Positions 1 through 13,330 are shown, counted from the first letter of the stretch. The stretch: 64,000 nt of DNA from Poecilobothrus nobilitatus (GCA_947095535.1 OX352773.1:4154001-4218000), one strand, 5' to 3'. Notes: generated from the sequence alone by a model not told the origin. Program-made: numbers and translations.

Positions 1-421
1 ATATTATGAGTATATGTACATATATATATATATAATATAAATAAATTTAAGTATAAAGATTATTAACTGCGAGAAGCATAAAACAATAACCCAAGGTCAG
101 TCATGTTTAAGTATAGTTTTTGTTTTAAAGGATTCAATATATCTATAAGCACATCTCCATACATAATAATGATTAATTATAAAGTACCCATTTCTTTTTA
201 ATTTTTTATATACAAATAAATAAATAGTGTTGTGTACAAAAATATTTGGGAAATAAAAAAGGAAAAGTAGATAAGTAGATAATATTTCTAAGTCAAATTT
301 TAAAATAATCTATACTTAGTTTGAAAAGAAAAAAAAATAAAACTAACAAAACCAATTAATCAAATGGTTCCAAAATAAGTTTAAGAGTTTATCGGATTAA
401 AAAAGAGAATATGAGTCCGTT
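1..421. other. AT-rich DNA without a recognised gene
   Basis: This stretch holds TA-rich microsatellite-like runs near 20-40 and otherwise unremarkable AT-rich sequence. I see no reading frame, RNA gene or repeat that I can name. Confidence 0.6.
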
Positions 422-753
422 TTAATATACAGTGTTCAATATTGGTGTGTAGGTTGGATTAAATGGGATAGAAAAATTGGAAACGAGCCTAAAAAGGTTC
501 TTTTTGAATAGTTGCAAATTGTAGGATGGAACATAATCGACGGAAGAAAATGCATTAAATGGATATTCATATTCCACATTCCAAGAGTTCTCACAACGAA
601 TAGTTCCCATAACCAGTATTAAATCACCTAAGGATTTCCACTTAGAAATCAGCACTTGCAGCCTCTCTTGAGTTACGTTGGAATAGTTTAAGAGGAGACA
701 TTATTGATCTTATTTCAATAAACCAAGTGTCGTTCCCTACAAGATATCTATAA
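422..753 (-). pseudogene. unidentified open stretch, possible exon or decayed gene with one frameshift
   Basis: Reading the minus strand, a T-rich tract ending in TATAG near 754 could be a splice acceptor. It is followed by a frame containing NDTWFIEIRS, which closes near 644. A second overlapping frame, open from about 700 to the stop at 422, contains KWKSLGDLILVMGTIRC and YVPSYNLQLFKKN. The residue mix (many W, C, P, aromatic pairs and N-glycosylation-like NYSN/NVT) is more protein-like than neighbouring AT-rich noise. The two frames fit one product only if a single-base shift lies near 690. I do not recognise the family. It could be a real exon with an assembly error, a pseudogene, or chance. 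A possible donor GTATAT follows near 426. Its relation to the exon-like frame at 33435-33890 on the same strand is unproven, and simple joining is out of phase. Confidence 0.25.
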
Positions 754-3030
754 AAAAATACATTTTGGTTAATTCTCTAATTTGTTGAAAAGAATAAAAG
801 ATTTACAAATTGATATAAAAATAAAAAAAAAATATATATGTACACATACATACGTCATACATTAAAATTTACTTAAAAATAAAAAATAAATACCTAGTTC
901 TATTTTATTCTATAAAAAAATTAATTTTTACATAATTTTAGTTAATTAATATATTAATTAAAATCCTCTTTATCCCAGTCTTTTATTTAATTTTAAAGAT
1001 TAAATGAATAATAGTTATACTATGAAGTATGAACATGATCATGTAATCTTTAATCTTTGACATCTGGCGACAGAGTGTATAATGCCTAACATAAACATCT
1101 AATGTATAAATTATTATAAATGTTAAAGATCATATTGTCTTTTCCTAAAAATTATAGATAACATAAGCATATATAATTAATGATAATGTGAACTTTACAA
1201 ATTATTAAAATTAAAATTTGATTGTATACATAATAATATTATAAAATATTTTGTACGATATGGTCACTTTACATACATATTTTGTTTTAATTCAATGAAC
1301 GTTGGGTATTATTGATGCATAATACATACTTTGAAAAAAAAAATAATCTTTTAAAGTAAATTCGTTTTATAATTAAATTTTTTTCGTTTAGCTCAAGATA
1401 ATATTGTGCAGAAAATATTTTTAGATATAAATATTAATGGAAATATAATATATATATATATATGTATATTGTATATATATATATATATATAGATATGTAT
1501 ATAGATTATATGAAAATGATAAAATCAAGTAATGCATAGATAAAAAAAAAAATTAAGGTCTAATAAAATGAAAATAAAAAGAGTTAAATTGAAAAGGATG
1601 TTCGTTTTATATAAAAATTTTGTATTAAAAACTTCAATAAATAAAAGGTTAAATACAAACTTTTTAAAGAATATTTTCATTGTTAAATCATTGTTTAAAC
1701 CGGACAATTAATGTATGTTATAACTCTTTCGACGATTCATTACATATATAATTTCTAAACTTTTGAATTTTTAAGAACAAAGACATACGTCATACGTATG
1801 TCTGTTTACTCACCTTTGAAAACTTTTTCTACTATGAAATATTCAGTTTAAATACAAGTTTTCTCTTTAATAAATTTAATGTATTATATTCCTTTGTCAC
1901 GTTTTCTTTCACTACAGTTTTATTAATCACACTTAATTTTCTTCATATTATTTAAACTTTTTCGTCATTTTATTCTCTTCTTTTTACATCCTTCTAATAA
2001 TATATAAGTATAATAACATCCTTAGAAAAATTAAAGTGTAAAAACAGAAAATTCAAATTATAAAATAAAACATGACATCGTTAAAAAGGGTTATAAAAAT
2101 AACTTGGCAAATTTATTACCCGATTTAAAATAAAATAAAAATACATTTAAATTTACGTACTTATAATAATAAAAAATGAATTTATATAAAAAAAACTTTA
2201 AAAAAAATATGCAAAATAATATTTTAAAAGTAGGAAAAATTAACAATCAATTAGCGATACAAATTTATTAAATAACAAATCTACAATTAAATGATAATTC
2301 CGTCGAATAAAGATTAAAAGAAGCAAATTTTAATTAAAAGAAAACAAATTTAAAATTTATGACATGACATTTAAGTAAATAAGAAAAATAATTAATTTTA
2401 ATTAATTATCAATAATATTTTTTATAAATTTTAAAGCTATTTTAATAAATAACATAAAAAAATTAATACATAATAAATTTAACTGCATTTACAAATAATC
2501 ACTTTTTACAGATGAATTGAAATTATGCAACCTGAATACACTAATGGATCCAATAAAAATTTGGAGGGGGCAGGGGACGATTTGAATAGTATTCTTATGT
2601 TAAAATTAGATTTTTTAAAATAATTTTCTCTGAATTTTTAAGACTTATAAAAGCGGTTGAAAACATATCTATTATATATATGTATCTATTTTCCAAAATT
2701 ATAATTTTAATTATTTTTGACATTTATAAAAAAAATATTTAAAATTAAAGCTTTATTATAATAATTTTATTTTAATTGTTCAGATAGCACCATCACCTAC
2801 TGTCTTGAACCTAGAAAAAAATTAGTATTAATTTTTTAAACTATAAGCATAAAGTAACTATATATGTATATAGAGTATTTACATGGAAGGAAAAAGTTAG
2901 ACAGTTTTTTTTAAGTTTGTAAAATCAAGTTGATCGTATTTTAGTTTATTTTTATTTGAGTTTCTGTTTACCTTTTTTATTTTGTTTGTATGTCAATCGA
3001 TGTATGTGCATTTGTATATATTTCTTGATA
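754..3030. other. gene-free AT-rich stretch
   Basis: The stretch is AT-rich, with (TA)n runs near 1446-1500 and many A/T homopolymers. No coding exon, RNA gene or named transposon is visible. Confidence 0.6.
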
Positions 3031-3420
3031 CAATTGGCTAAGTTTACACTTTTCGTACTAAATCCGCTTCACGAAGACAACTTACGTGTAAGCTTGTCTT
3101 GAAAAAGCAAATTCTTTTTTATTATTTTTTATATGTCCGTATTTAAACAAACATTTTGAAGAAAGAGGTAGGTATATAAAATAGTCAAAAAAATTAATGT
3201 ATTATGTAGTCGCATAAACTTTTTCTGACTCATAAAAAATTTTTGTTTCTTTTTGTCTTTGTATTAGTAGATTTTTTTTTCAACTCTAAAATTTCTGGTG
3301 TAAAAAAAGAAGACTGAAATTTTAAAACTACAAAACCACAAAATTAGTTTATGGGAAAGAAGGGTAAAATGTAATAAAAAAGTAGATTCGAAAAAACCAG
3401 TGTAAACAGACGGATTTGGA
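3031..3420 (+). repeat. dispersed repeat, copy 1 (partner at 37975-38235)
   Basis: The left edge contains TTGGCTAAGTTTACACTT, followed by a CCGCTT-ACGAAGAC block. The same blocks recur in the same orientation near 37970-38010. Both copies also share a middle segment (TTAATGTATTATGTAGT) near 3196 and 38217. The right side of copy 1 ends in CCAGTGTAAACAGACGG, which is roughly the reverse complement of the left GTTTACACT edge, so the unit may be a non-autonomous DNA transposon with short terminal inverted repeats. No coding capacity is seen; a 72-codon frame beyond its right end (3441-3659) looks like chance. Confidence 0.55.
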
Positions 3421-3670
3421 CGATTTTAAAAATAATGTATTTAATATTTTTTATTTAAGTACTTATATATGTACATTTGTATATATTTCTTGATATAACT
3501 TTTACGACTTCTTTTTAAAAAATGTAGTTTTAAATTTTTTTGGGCGAAATATTTATGAGCCTTTCCTTTCTTCCTTTTGCCATAAATTTGTATAAAATTT
3601 TCTACCTCAATTAAACGCATTAACTTTAAAGTGTTGTCTTCTGTTGTGTGTTCTATCATAGAAAAATAAA

Positions 3671-3850
3671 CTTTACTTTAGGTACATTATCCAATTACTT
3701 TGAAATTTTACATAACGGTATGTAGTGACGTCACCTATATTTTATAGAACATGATTTTTAGCGACAAGGTCAGTTAAAGGTCAAATGGATTATTTTAAAA
3801 ATTTTCTAACATTTTGCAGTAATTCACTTAAACTGTTATATTATTTGGAA
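3671..3850 (+). repeat. dispersed repeat, copy 1 (partner at 55358-55520)
   Basis: The block from ACTTTAGGTACATT to CAGTAATTCACTTAAAC is repeated in the same orientation at 55358-55520 with a modest number of substitutions and one small rearrangement. Shared words include AGAACATGATTTTT, AAAGGTCAAATGGATTATTT (one change) and TTTTGCAGTAATTCACTTAAA (one base trimmed). No coding frame is present. The element class is unknown. Confidence 0.7.
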
Positions 3851-4259
3851 TTTTAATTCGAGAATCATACTTTTAAAATTTAAAAACTATGGGTAATTTT
3901 GCAAAATAACACACTGTAATTTTTCTATAGACTAAAATAAAAGGAAATATATGGTAAGCCCTACATAAAATAAAATCTTAATTATTTGTTGTCTTGGCAG
4001 TGAAAGTTTAAAAATATTTAAACCTAAATAAATCTAATCATTTATTGACTGCTGCTTAATTTAAATTCAAATAAATGAGCTGCTGCTTCTCAATTTGAAT
4101 TTAGGTTTATTTTAATTTCAATTAAAAAATTAAACAAAGTTTGTATTAAGAGAAGATATTTATTATTAATATAGTCCAATACTTATATTCCGACTTAATT
4201 TTTATTTTTAGCACATTTAAAAAAAAAATTTGAAAAATTTGCTTAATAAATCATTATTT

Positions 4260-4560
4260 CTTCGTCCATCTGTCCGTTTTAAAATAAAACAATCTAAGTT
4301 ACCTCAAAATATAAAAATAATAATAAACTGGTAATTCGCTATTTTTAGACACCTGTAACTTACGCACGTGTACAAATTGTTTCAAAGTAAATCGAAAAAG
4401 TTAGAATTTCAACATTATAATTGTACATGTGTTAACAACTTTTCTTAATTATACAAGGTTTCCTTAGAATTGAAGTTAGTATCTCTTGATTTTTCACAAT
4501 TTTTATGTAACATATGTATAAAATTCTACAAAAAAACTACAAAATTTTAATAATATTCAC
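4260..4560 (-). repeat. dispersed repeat related to 24420-25450, opposite orientation
   Basis: CTATTTTTAGACACCTGTAA near 4340 is the reverse complement of a segment near 24715. A TCCATCTGTCCGT word near 4265 corresponds to the GACGGATGGACGGACAG tandem near 25346. This places a short, diverged member of the same repeat family here on the opposite strand. The flanking 3851-4259 and 4561-5259 stretches are plain AT-rich DNA. Confidence 0.5.
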
Positions 4561-5259
4561 AATTTTGAAAAACTTTTGGAAAATATGCCCTTTAAAAACC
4601 TTTGATTTTACATTCTACCTAGGTTTTTTTCTAATTTCTAATTTTAAAATGTATTTTAAAAGAAACTGGAAAATCTGAATGTATTGACCAGTAATTGATT
4701 AGTTATATTTAGTTATTAGCAAGTATAAATCTAGTCCACATGATGTGTGAGTGGGGTGTGCACAAAAAAAAGTTAATTGATTAAACTTAATAATTAATAA
4801 TACTGATTTCTTAGTAATAAAGTACTTATAGTAGTTATATTTTTTAGAATTGATGTATTATTAACCGATTTACTTATTTTAATTATTTACATGGTACATC
4901 TAAAATCTTTTTAAAAAATATTTCTTTCATTAATTTCAATTGAATAAAATTAAATATTTTCATAAATAAATAAAAATAGTATAAAACCATTTGCGTTTTG
5001 TGTTTTGTTGATTTTGATTTGATTACAATATTTGGGTATTTATATAAATAGATTAGCGGGAATTTTAAAATGTTACAAGCCTATTACACATTAATGTTTT
5101 CATCCATACTGGTAAATTCTGATTATCCAGTATTATTTTTATCCAGTTCTCATTCATTTTCTCATCAATCTAGTGTCAAAATCAGCTGAGGGAGAAAAAT
5201 GGCTTCTTTTTTTTAAAAAATGTTTGAGAATATTCAGACAATTTTTTGAAGTTTATTAA

Positions 5260-5930
5260 GTCATGTGAAAAAAAAAATTCAGTTTAGAATTTTATTACAG
5301 AATTCCTTATTATGAATAATCTAAAATAATGCTTAAAAAAATAGAAAATATGTATTTAATATGAGAAAATATTCTCTCATAAAACTCTTAGAGAATATTT
5401 TTTTCCATTTACATATAACTACCCAGCGTGATTAGCCTTTTTTTCTTAATTTTACTTGTTCTATATTATATCTCAGTAGCTGAAGTAGATTAGATGTACA
5501 TAGGTAGCTAATAATTTTGTATTATAATATAATATAATATTTTACAAATTATTTTACATACTTATTTATTTCGTATTATAAAATTTTAAATCTAGTTAGT
5601 TAACCACAAAAATATTTTTTAACATCCATCTGAACCTTCGCATATGTTTTTTTTTTTTAAATTATTGTCTATATTATGTACGTTTTAATATTAGTAAAGT
5701 ATTAATAAAATAATTATAAACTAATTATTATAAAAAGGTACAAAAATTCAGAACACTTCTACAATATGTTATTGTAATATGTCAAAAAAATGAATACGAA
5801 ATTGAATTTTTCAACAGGCGGTAGCTCATCAATTCATGGTCCATGGGCTCATGTCCATTAAATTGATGAAAAAATTGATCTGGTATAGGGGCCTTACACC
5901 CTAGGCTCGTTATAATTTTAAACATATTTT
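5260..5930 (+). repeat. dispersed repeat, inverted partner of 44405-45900
   Basis: Long stretches here match the reverse complement of 44405-45900. Shared words are AATTTTATTACAGAATT (about 5288), TCTCAGTAGCTGAAGTA (about 5472), TAAAGTATTAATAAAATAAT (about 5695), AAATTGATGAAAAAATTGAT (about 5860) and the closing TATAGGGGCCTTA. The copy here lacks the 712-bp insertion found in the partner and so acts as an empty-site reference. No coding frame survives. The class is unknown. Confidence 0.75.
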
Positions 5931-8903
5931 CAAAAAAAAAATTTAAAAAATGTGACTATTAGTTTTACTCTGTCCGTCTCTGTTCGTCAGTCCATCTGTC
6001 CGTCTGATGATGATTTTGCGATTAAACTAAAATTGATTTGGAACTAAAATGTCATTTTTTTAAATTATTTGCCTAAAAAAGTTGCAACACGTATACATAT
6101 GACATATATGAATAAATATACTTACTTTTAATACTTTACACTATTTAAATATACTTAGTCAATAATAATTATTATCTTTTAATTTATTTTGAAATAAAAT
6201 ATATATTTCTTCCACATTAAATTAATACAACAAACTATTTTTTTAATAAGTACATATTATATATATTTATTTAATACCATATACCTACTTAAAACTTTAA
6301 ACTTTACTCTTTTCGAATTAAATCGTTTGAGCAGATATAATAAACGAAATTCAATAGATTTTATTTTATTTCATTTTTCATTATTATTCATTTCTACTTA
6401 TATAAAAGAACAGGTTAATGGACATAATGGACATAAAAAAAAAAAAAAAAAAGAAAAATATTATGATAAAATTTTAAATAAACATTTTAGCACCTTCGAT
6501 CGACGTCTAATTAATATATAATTTTATTTAATAAATTTTGCTGCTAAATACTTTAATAAATTAAATAAAATTCTTTGTTATTTTATTTTATTTCATTTAT
6601 TTGAATTTTACTGCTTCAATTAATTCAATAATAATTTACATATTTTTTTTTAATAGTTAATTACAAAAAAAAACAAAAAAAATATTTTTAATTTTTTTTT
6701 AATTAATAATTACATACCTAACTCAAAAATTTTCTGCATCTGCTTTTTCAGACTAAAAGAAAATTTAAAACACCTTTACTTATATAGCAATATTTTACAA
6801 ATATTATGCTCCAACAATAAATACTTAAACCATAAAAAGCTGTTAGTCATCAGGTTTGTACACTTTTGTTAGTTTTATAAGTTGCAGTATTATATACGAT
6901 TTTCTGCGAATACCTTTATAGTAGAAAAATTCAAATTTTACATTTAAGTAAATTGCATATATATGCCTCTTTATAAAACACAGGCAATAATCTTATTATA
7001 GGCTTTTTATTACAACTTGTCAAAATTACAAGAAAGTAGAAGCGTTAGTAATCGGGGCAATCGGGCATTTCAATAAAGATTTTGCTATCTCAAGAATGAA
7101 TTTGAATCGATTATAAAAACACAATTTAAAAATAAAAGCAAACAACGATCCAATATCATTTTTAAAGTTTCAGTTTTTGACTCATTTTTCATGGAATTTC
7201 TATATTAATAATATAATAATTGCTATAGTTCAGCTAGTCCAGTTTGGTTACCTCATGCAGTAAAGTGCTATATTCTACGGCATGTCGTAACCCACGTGCT
7301 CTGTAGCAAATATAGCCAATATCCAGCATTAGCAGTTAGAGTTTCATCGATTATAAGAGGAAGATGGTTTTAATCAGTAAGAATCTGACAATACCAAGGG
7401 GGTATTCTTAGTATGTCTTTGTAAAATTTCCACCTCTCTTAGCAACGAACTGAGTGAAACTAACAAGTATGTTAAAAAAAAAAAAAATGGAAATACTTAT
7501 TCTTAAAATAAAAAAAAAAATTTTTATTTTTTTTTTAACTCGATTTATTTATTTTTGTTTTAAAATTTAAAAATAACTCAAAACATTGAACTGAAATTCT
7601 TTTGAATAATAAAAACATTTTATTGACCATATTAGAAAAAAAAACAAAAAAGTGATATTAAAAATATGAATTAGGAAATAAGAAAAAGTTAAAATTTAAA
7701 TAAGTTATACTTATCAGAAATTTCGAATATTCTGGAATATTACCACATATTGAGAATTTTATTGTTTGAACTTAGTTGAACTTTTTTTTTTTTTTGTTTT
7801 CTTTTTACAAGTTTTAAATGGATAAACTTAAATATTTTAAAACACACCTAAAAAAAACCAAATGTATTCATACCTAACAAGATAAGATTATATGAAGATA
7901 ATTTTTTTTTTTTTTATTGTGGTCAATTCCCAAAAATTTTTTTTAATAATTTTAAATTTCAATTCATTTTATTCTATAATAATTGAATAAAATTTAAATT
8001 GTTGTTGTAAATGTTTTTAAAATAGGTTTTCAATTTAAAATTTAAATTAAAATTTATTATTGCGTTTGAATTTTCTGTTTACAATTTTTAAAAATAATTG
8101 CGTTTAAGTAATATAATATTTTCAATTTCAATGCTGTATAATATGTATGTTGTATCTATTCTAAAAACAATCGCTCTACAACCTTTTAAATAAGTTAAAA
8201 TAAGTTGTCTCATTCTCATACTAATATCGAAAATGTAAAATTTAATGTTTTGTTAATATTTTAAATGAATTCAATTAGTTAGGTATTGTAAATTATTACA
8301 TAACTAGCTATTGTAGCTTTTTTATTTCTTTTGTTGCGCTACATACTTACATACCTACATATTTACTATGTATTATAAAATTTTAATTTACAGACTATTG
8401 TTTTTTTAATTAAATTAAAAATAAAAAGCACATTTAATAAAATAAAAGGATTTCATTTTATAAAATAAAATTTTCTCTCTAATCAACAAAAAAAAAAAAA
8501 ATATTAATTTAAATTTTAAATTAAAAGCTCATTTTATTATTTATTTTTTACATACCTATACACTTATACATATACGTATGCATATTATTTTGATGTTCAT
8601 AGTTAAATTACACTATTTCTCCTTTGAACATCTACATATGTATTTAAGCATGTAACAAAAAAATAAACAATTTTTTTTTTCTGTTAAATAAGTAAATAAT
8701 AAAATAAAAATAATAGATACAAAATAGAAAATAAATGAAAAAAAATAGAGTAAAATAAGTGGTTTATACACGATCGAGGCATCTAAAACGATTTGAAACA
8801 TGATAGAAACTGACTGGATAACATAGGTACACCATACACCAATTTAAAACTATCAATAAAGAACGAATAGCTATTAAACTACCGCAGGTACAACCTCAGT
8901 AAA
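5931..8903. other. gene-free AT-rich stretch
   Basis: Near 5970-6005 there is a run of GTCCGTC / GTCCATCTGTCCGTC words like those at 4265 and 25346. A locally less AT-rich patch (about 7225-7460) contains CTACGGCATGTCGTAACCCA and CCAAGGGGGTATTC; it looks like an old repeat fragment but I cannot name it. No supported gene is seen. The open frames at 6327-6521 and 8613-8801 are low-complexity. Confidence 0.5.
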
Positions 8904-9178
8904 AATGAATCGGTGATTTGAATGAGATTAGGACATAGCATCTTAACACATTCATATCTACTCAAAAACGAAGCTGTCAACCCATTTGTCAATTTTGTAT
9001 TAGATTCCCACAAACCATTACACATATCCTATCCGATTGTACAGTTCTTACTCAAACGCGCTCCCCCATTTTCAACAACATGAACTCGTCAAATCTCCTA
9101 TCTCATTCTACAGATAAAAATATTAGAAATTATACAAGATTTTCTTATCAAAACTAAAATTAATATAAAAAAAAAAAA
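8904..9178 (+). pseudogene. LINE (I/Jockey-type non-LTR retrotransposon) ORF2 C-terminal remnant with poly-A
   Basis: Translation on the plus strand gives MRLGHSILTHSYLL. After a one-base shift near 8980 it continues as CQFC, then THILSDC, ending at a TAA at 9155. The RLGH-x-LTH-x-YL block followed by a CxxC...HILxxC knuckle is the usual C-terminal end of ORF2 in I/Jockey-group LINEs. A poly-A tract follows at about 9166-9178, as expected for a LINE 3' end. A TGA at 8919 interrupts the frame just before MRLGH, and the upstream RNase H/RT regions are missing or unrecognisable. It is therefore a 5'-truncated, inactive insertion. The assignment is from motif memory, not a search. Confidence 0.7.
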
Positions 9179-11925
9179 TTTTTGAAAACAAACATTGTAA
9201 ATATAAAATTGAATAAAAATATAAAAATTCTAAATTAAATAAGTTTATAAACACAATAGATATAGCATATTGAAAACTCAAGCTGATAGCTCTGGCAGCT
9301 AGTTGCTTATAAAATAAAAAATTACCTAATAGTAATTTTAATTATAATTAATAAATAATAATAATAACAATATACCTATATACCTAGACGGTCGAGCATA
9401 CATCAAACGAAAGGGCTCGATGAAAAATAAATAATAATTAGGTAGTTAATTAATAAGAAATAATCGGTAAAATTATTTTTTTATTTTTAAAAATTTATAT
9501 TTAAATAAGTAGGTACTTAATAAATTAATAACTTTTTATTTCTTTTTAAATGTAGGTGCAATTTTTAATAATTTAAATGGTTTCTCTGTGAATAAAATAT
9601 TTCCACATATTATGTATTATTTTAAATTAACTAGGTACTCGATACATACTGGATCGTGTTTAAAATCCTAATAAGAAACAATCAAAATTGCAAAAATCAT
9701 ATTATCGAATAGTAAATAAGAAATTATATGGTACTTATATCTATAGTTATGTATTTTTTTATATAGGCATTATAGTAATAAAAATCTATTAAAAATTTTT
9801 CCCCATTATACCATGTCTTTAACCTCTCTTTATTACCATTATGATATATGTATATAAAAACTAACAACAACATAATAAGCACGAGAACACAGTAATATTC
9901 AACATCAATAAAAATTCTTGAAAAAAAAAAAAAAAAATTTTTTCCTACCCTAACTTAAGAAGATAAACACAACAATCATCAATCATCGTAGCAACCATTA
10001 GTTGAATGTTTCAGCTATTTTCAGCAAAAGTTTCTATACTAAAAACACAACATTGAAAAACAAATAAAAAAAAACAATAATGAAATGTTGAACCAAAAAA
10101 ATCCTGACTATGACTTTAAAGATAAATTATATACCTATTCCTTTTATATTAAAAATCAAAAACTGCATAAAAATACGAAACATATTTAAACAAACTTTAA
10201 AATCTTTTATACACTTTAAAGCTATAGATAGATACTAGATAGTATTAATATAGAAATTCTTAAAAATTATACATACCTATATTTAAAGTATACATAGTAA
10301 ATGTATATATATACATATGTATACATAATATGTATAAATTAAGTATAAACCTTATATTATTATGATACATTTTATCTAATTCATATGAAATAATAAAAAT
10401 TGAATTTAAGTCAAATTTTTTTTTTCATCATTTATTTACTCTCTCCCTCGTCCCGGTTTTCATCCATAAATTTTTTTTTTTTTGTATTCACACTCTTAAT
10501 TTTTCTAGTAACTTCAATTATTTTATGTTTATCATAGATAGCTTATTATTTTTCAAATTTTTACTTCTAGTAGTCTCTTCTTACTTTTATGTAAGCATGA
10601 ATAACATAAAAAAGACAGATGTTTTTCATATTTTATGTTTATCATCACTTTCTACCTCTGCTTTCTAACTTCTTCTATTTTCTTTTTTTTTTTTTTTGTT
10701 CCCTTTATCAGCAATAAAAAAATATATAAATATATATATGTACTTACTTATATATATGTACAATATTGAACATATTATATAAATAGTATTTATTATACAC
10801 CATAAAGAAATTTAATATAAAAAAAAAATTGGCCAAAAAATCTTAAGAATAGCAGAAAACTACTGACATCACAACGGTCTCAGCAAAACAACAAAACGCA
10901 AAAACAAAGAAGGAAATTCTGTATTACATAAACATACAAATTGAAATACATATGTATATATATACATAAATAAATGTACATATTAAATATTAAATACTCA
11001 TCTAAAACTAAAATCAGCAACCGACAATAAATAAATATATACATACGTCATATGTAGGTACTAAATATCAACAGAAGTAAATTCATCAATATCATTGTAT
11101 TTGGAATTGAAAATCAAAAATACCACAATCAGAAAAATAGAAAAAAACCTTAAATTTTTTCAAAAAAAAAAAACAACAAAAAAACAAACAAAAAATTAAA
11201 AATTGACTTTAGTTTTCATAGTTTTTCTTGTCATAGAATATTTTAAAACTTCATATGAGAAAATTGTCATATGTATGTACATATTATTTTTCACAAATAT
11301 AATATAACTAATATAACATACTTGTATAGTTACTGTTATTAAAAAAAAACAAAAATAGTAGGATATTTAAAACAAAACTATAATAAAAAAAAAAAACTGT
11401 TGGAATACAAACATATTTGAAAACTGTATAAAAAATATTCGAATCTTTAACGACACAGATGACGCACAATCATTAAAAATTGACATGATAAAAGATATAA
11501 AAAAATGGTTTTTGTTTTTAAGAAAGAAGAAGGTAAGTATATTTATTATATATATATATTAAGTATATATATATATATGTATATATTTTGCTTTTGCAAT
11601 TTGAAATATAATTTGATAAAAAAATATTAAAAATAAACTTTTTTTTTCTTGTTTGCTCATATTAGTATTAGGTACATTTTATTCTCTTTTACTTCTAATT
11701 TTAGCTAGTTTATTTTATTTTTATTAAAATATTCATTTAATTCATCGAGAAATCTATTATAGCTGTGTCAACAAAAATTTATAAAAAATCAATTTCGTAT
11801 ACCTAGCTACCTTTCATAAATATTAACAATCTATTGAATCTGAGTATTTAAAATTTTGTCAAAATTGGTTAGTTTAAAGCTTAAAAAAGTTAACTTAAAA
11901 AATTTACTTAGACATATCAAATTTT
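9179..11925. other. gene-free AT-rich stretch
   Basis: The stretch contains A/T homopolymers, TACATATG-type words and (TA)n runs around 10310-10330 and 11545-11585. No gene, RNA or named element is seen. Confidence 0.55.
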
Positions 11926-11929
11926 ATAA

Positions 11930-13330
11930 AAGATCATCTAATTTTATGGGAATAGCTTCTGTGAAATTTGGTTAGTTTGGAGCATAGAGTTCGAGTACCT
12001 ATATTAATTTTTGCACTTAAGTTACGACATTTTGTAACTTAACATTTCGACAGATGATCAAGTTTTATAACAATAACTTCTGTAACCGTGGCAACGTTTT
12101 CCGTTTTATAACAATAATCTTCCAAAATTTACATATAAAAATATATCGGTATTTAATTAACTAAATTAGATATATCTGAAATTTTGTATAACTTAGTAGA
12201 GTTGATAGAGCATAACATTAAGAGAGCTAAGTTAAATTGAGAGAATTGACAATGTTTCGTAATTTTAACAAAAAAAAATTTAAAATAAATATATATATGT
12301 ACCTACTTAACTACATATATTTCGTTTTGAATACACATAATTAACCCATAGTAAAAAAGGATTAACTATTTAATTTCATTCTGTATTTAACATTGTAAGG
12401 GTTTTTTTTTTTAAATATGATACTTAGTGTGAATGATTTAATTTTTTTGTTTTAATATAAGTAAGTAAGTAGTTCATACTCTTTTCGGTTTAAAATTGAG
12501 AAATTTCAAATTTATGTTGATGTCTATGTCTAAAATTATACTTAAACTTCTGATTTTTATACCCGTATGAACTATGTTCAAGGGTATAATAAATTTGCCA
12601 TTACTTTTGTGATACCTTAAAGGAGTCGAGCTTAGCTGTAGTGTCGAAGGTATAGATCGGCTCACAATCGAATTCTGAGTCGATTAAGCCATGTATTTCC
12701 GTCCGCGCTATAACTCAAAAAATAAAGGAGCTAGGAGGCTGAAATTTTTTTTACGTCACTTTTGGAAAATTTTTAGTATCGTTATTTAAATCTAGCATTT
12801 TCGGTTGCCAAGTTCTAGTAGCTGTCATACAACTTCTTTCTTTATATGGAAATAACTCAGTATCTATTGAAGCTAGGTATCTGAAATCGTACAAATGATG
12901 ATCAAGTTTTATAGCAACAACTTCTGTACGATTTGTTTGGGACAGTGCAACAGGTTCGGGTAGGTGCTATACAACATCTCTTTTTAAATGAAAATGACTC
13001 AATATCTATTGAAGCTAGGTATCTGAAATTTTGTAAAAACATATCGACTTGCATGCTAACAACATCTGCAAAATTTGGTTGCGCTAGAGCAGTAGGTTTC
13101 GGGCTTCTTGCACCTCTTTGAAATTTATGAAGTTAAGCTTCTGAAATTTTACAAAAGATGACCAAGTCTTCTGGCAGTAACTTCTGTAAAATTTGGTTGT
13201 GCTGGTGCAATAGGTTTGGGTAGCTGTCACAATTTACAAAAATATGTCTCGGTTATACTTAGTTAATGTCGGTACTAAAACATCCGAAATTTTTTTAAAA
13301 GATGATCTAGTTTTATAGAAACAGGATATG
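11930..13330 (+). repeat. degenerate tandem-like array, about 120-145 bp unit
   Basis: A block of the form GATCAAGTTTTATAGCAACA followed by ACTTCTGTAAAATTTGGTTG recurs, with decay, near 11931, 12056, 12899, 13045, 13158 and 13303. Between the last four copies the unit also contains an AATAGGTTTGGGTAGCTGTC-like segment and a TATCTATTGAAGCTAGGTAT segment. The array is preceded by a less AT-rich head (12555-12740) with GAGTCGATTAAGCCATG and TCCGTCCGCGC. The architecture of a hairpin, a 'gagtcgat..ccatg..gtccg' head and reiterated blocks resembles repeats common in fly intergenic DNA, as far as I remember. The open frames at 12474-12665 (minus) and 12933-13121 (plus) fall inside it and are not genes. 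Confidence 0.7.
12558..12588. repeat. hairpin at the head of the repeat array
   Basis: TATACCC (12558-12564) pairs with GGGTATA (12582-12588), and inside it TGAAC pairs with GTTCA around a TAT loop. This nested stem sits just before the repeat array head and may mark an element boundary. Confidence 0.55.

Noticed and set aside
12474..13121. Open frames of about 62 codons in the 12.5-13.1 kb region
   Set aside because: They are translations of the degenerate repeat array.
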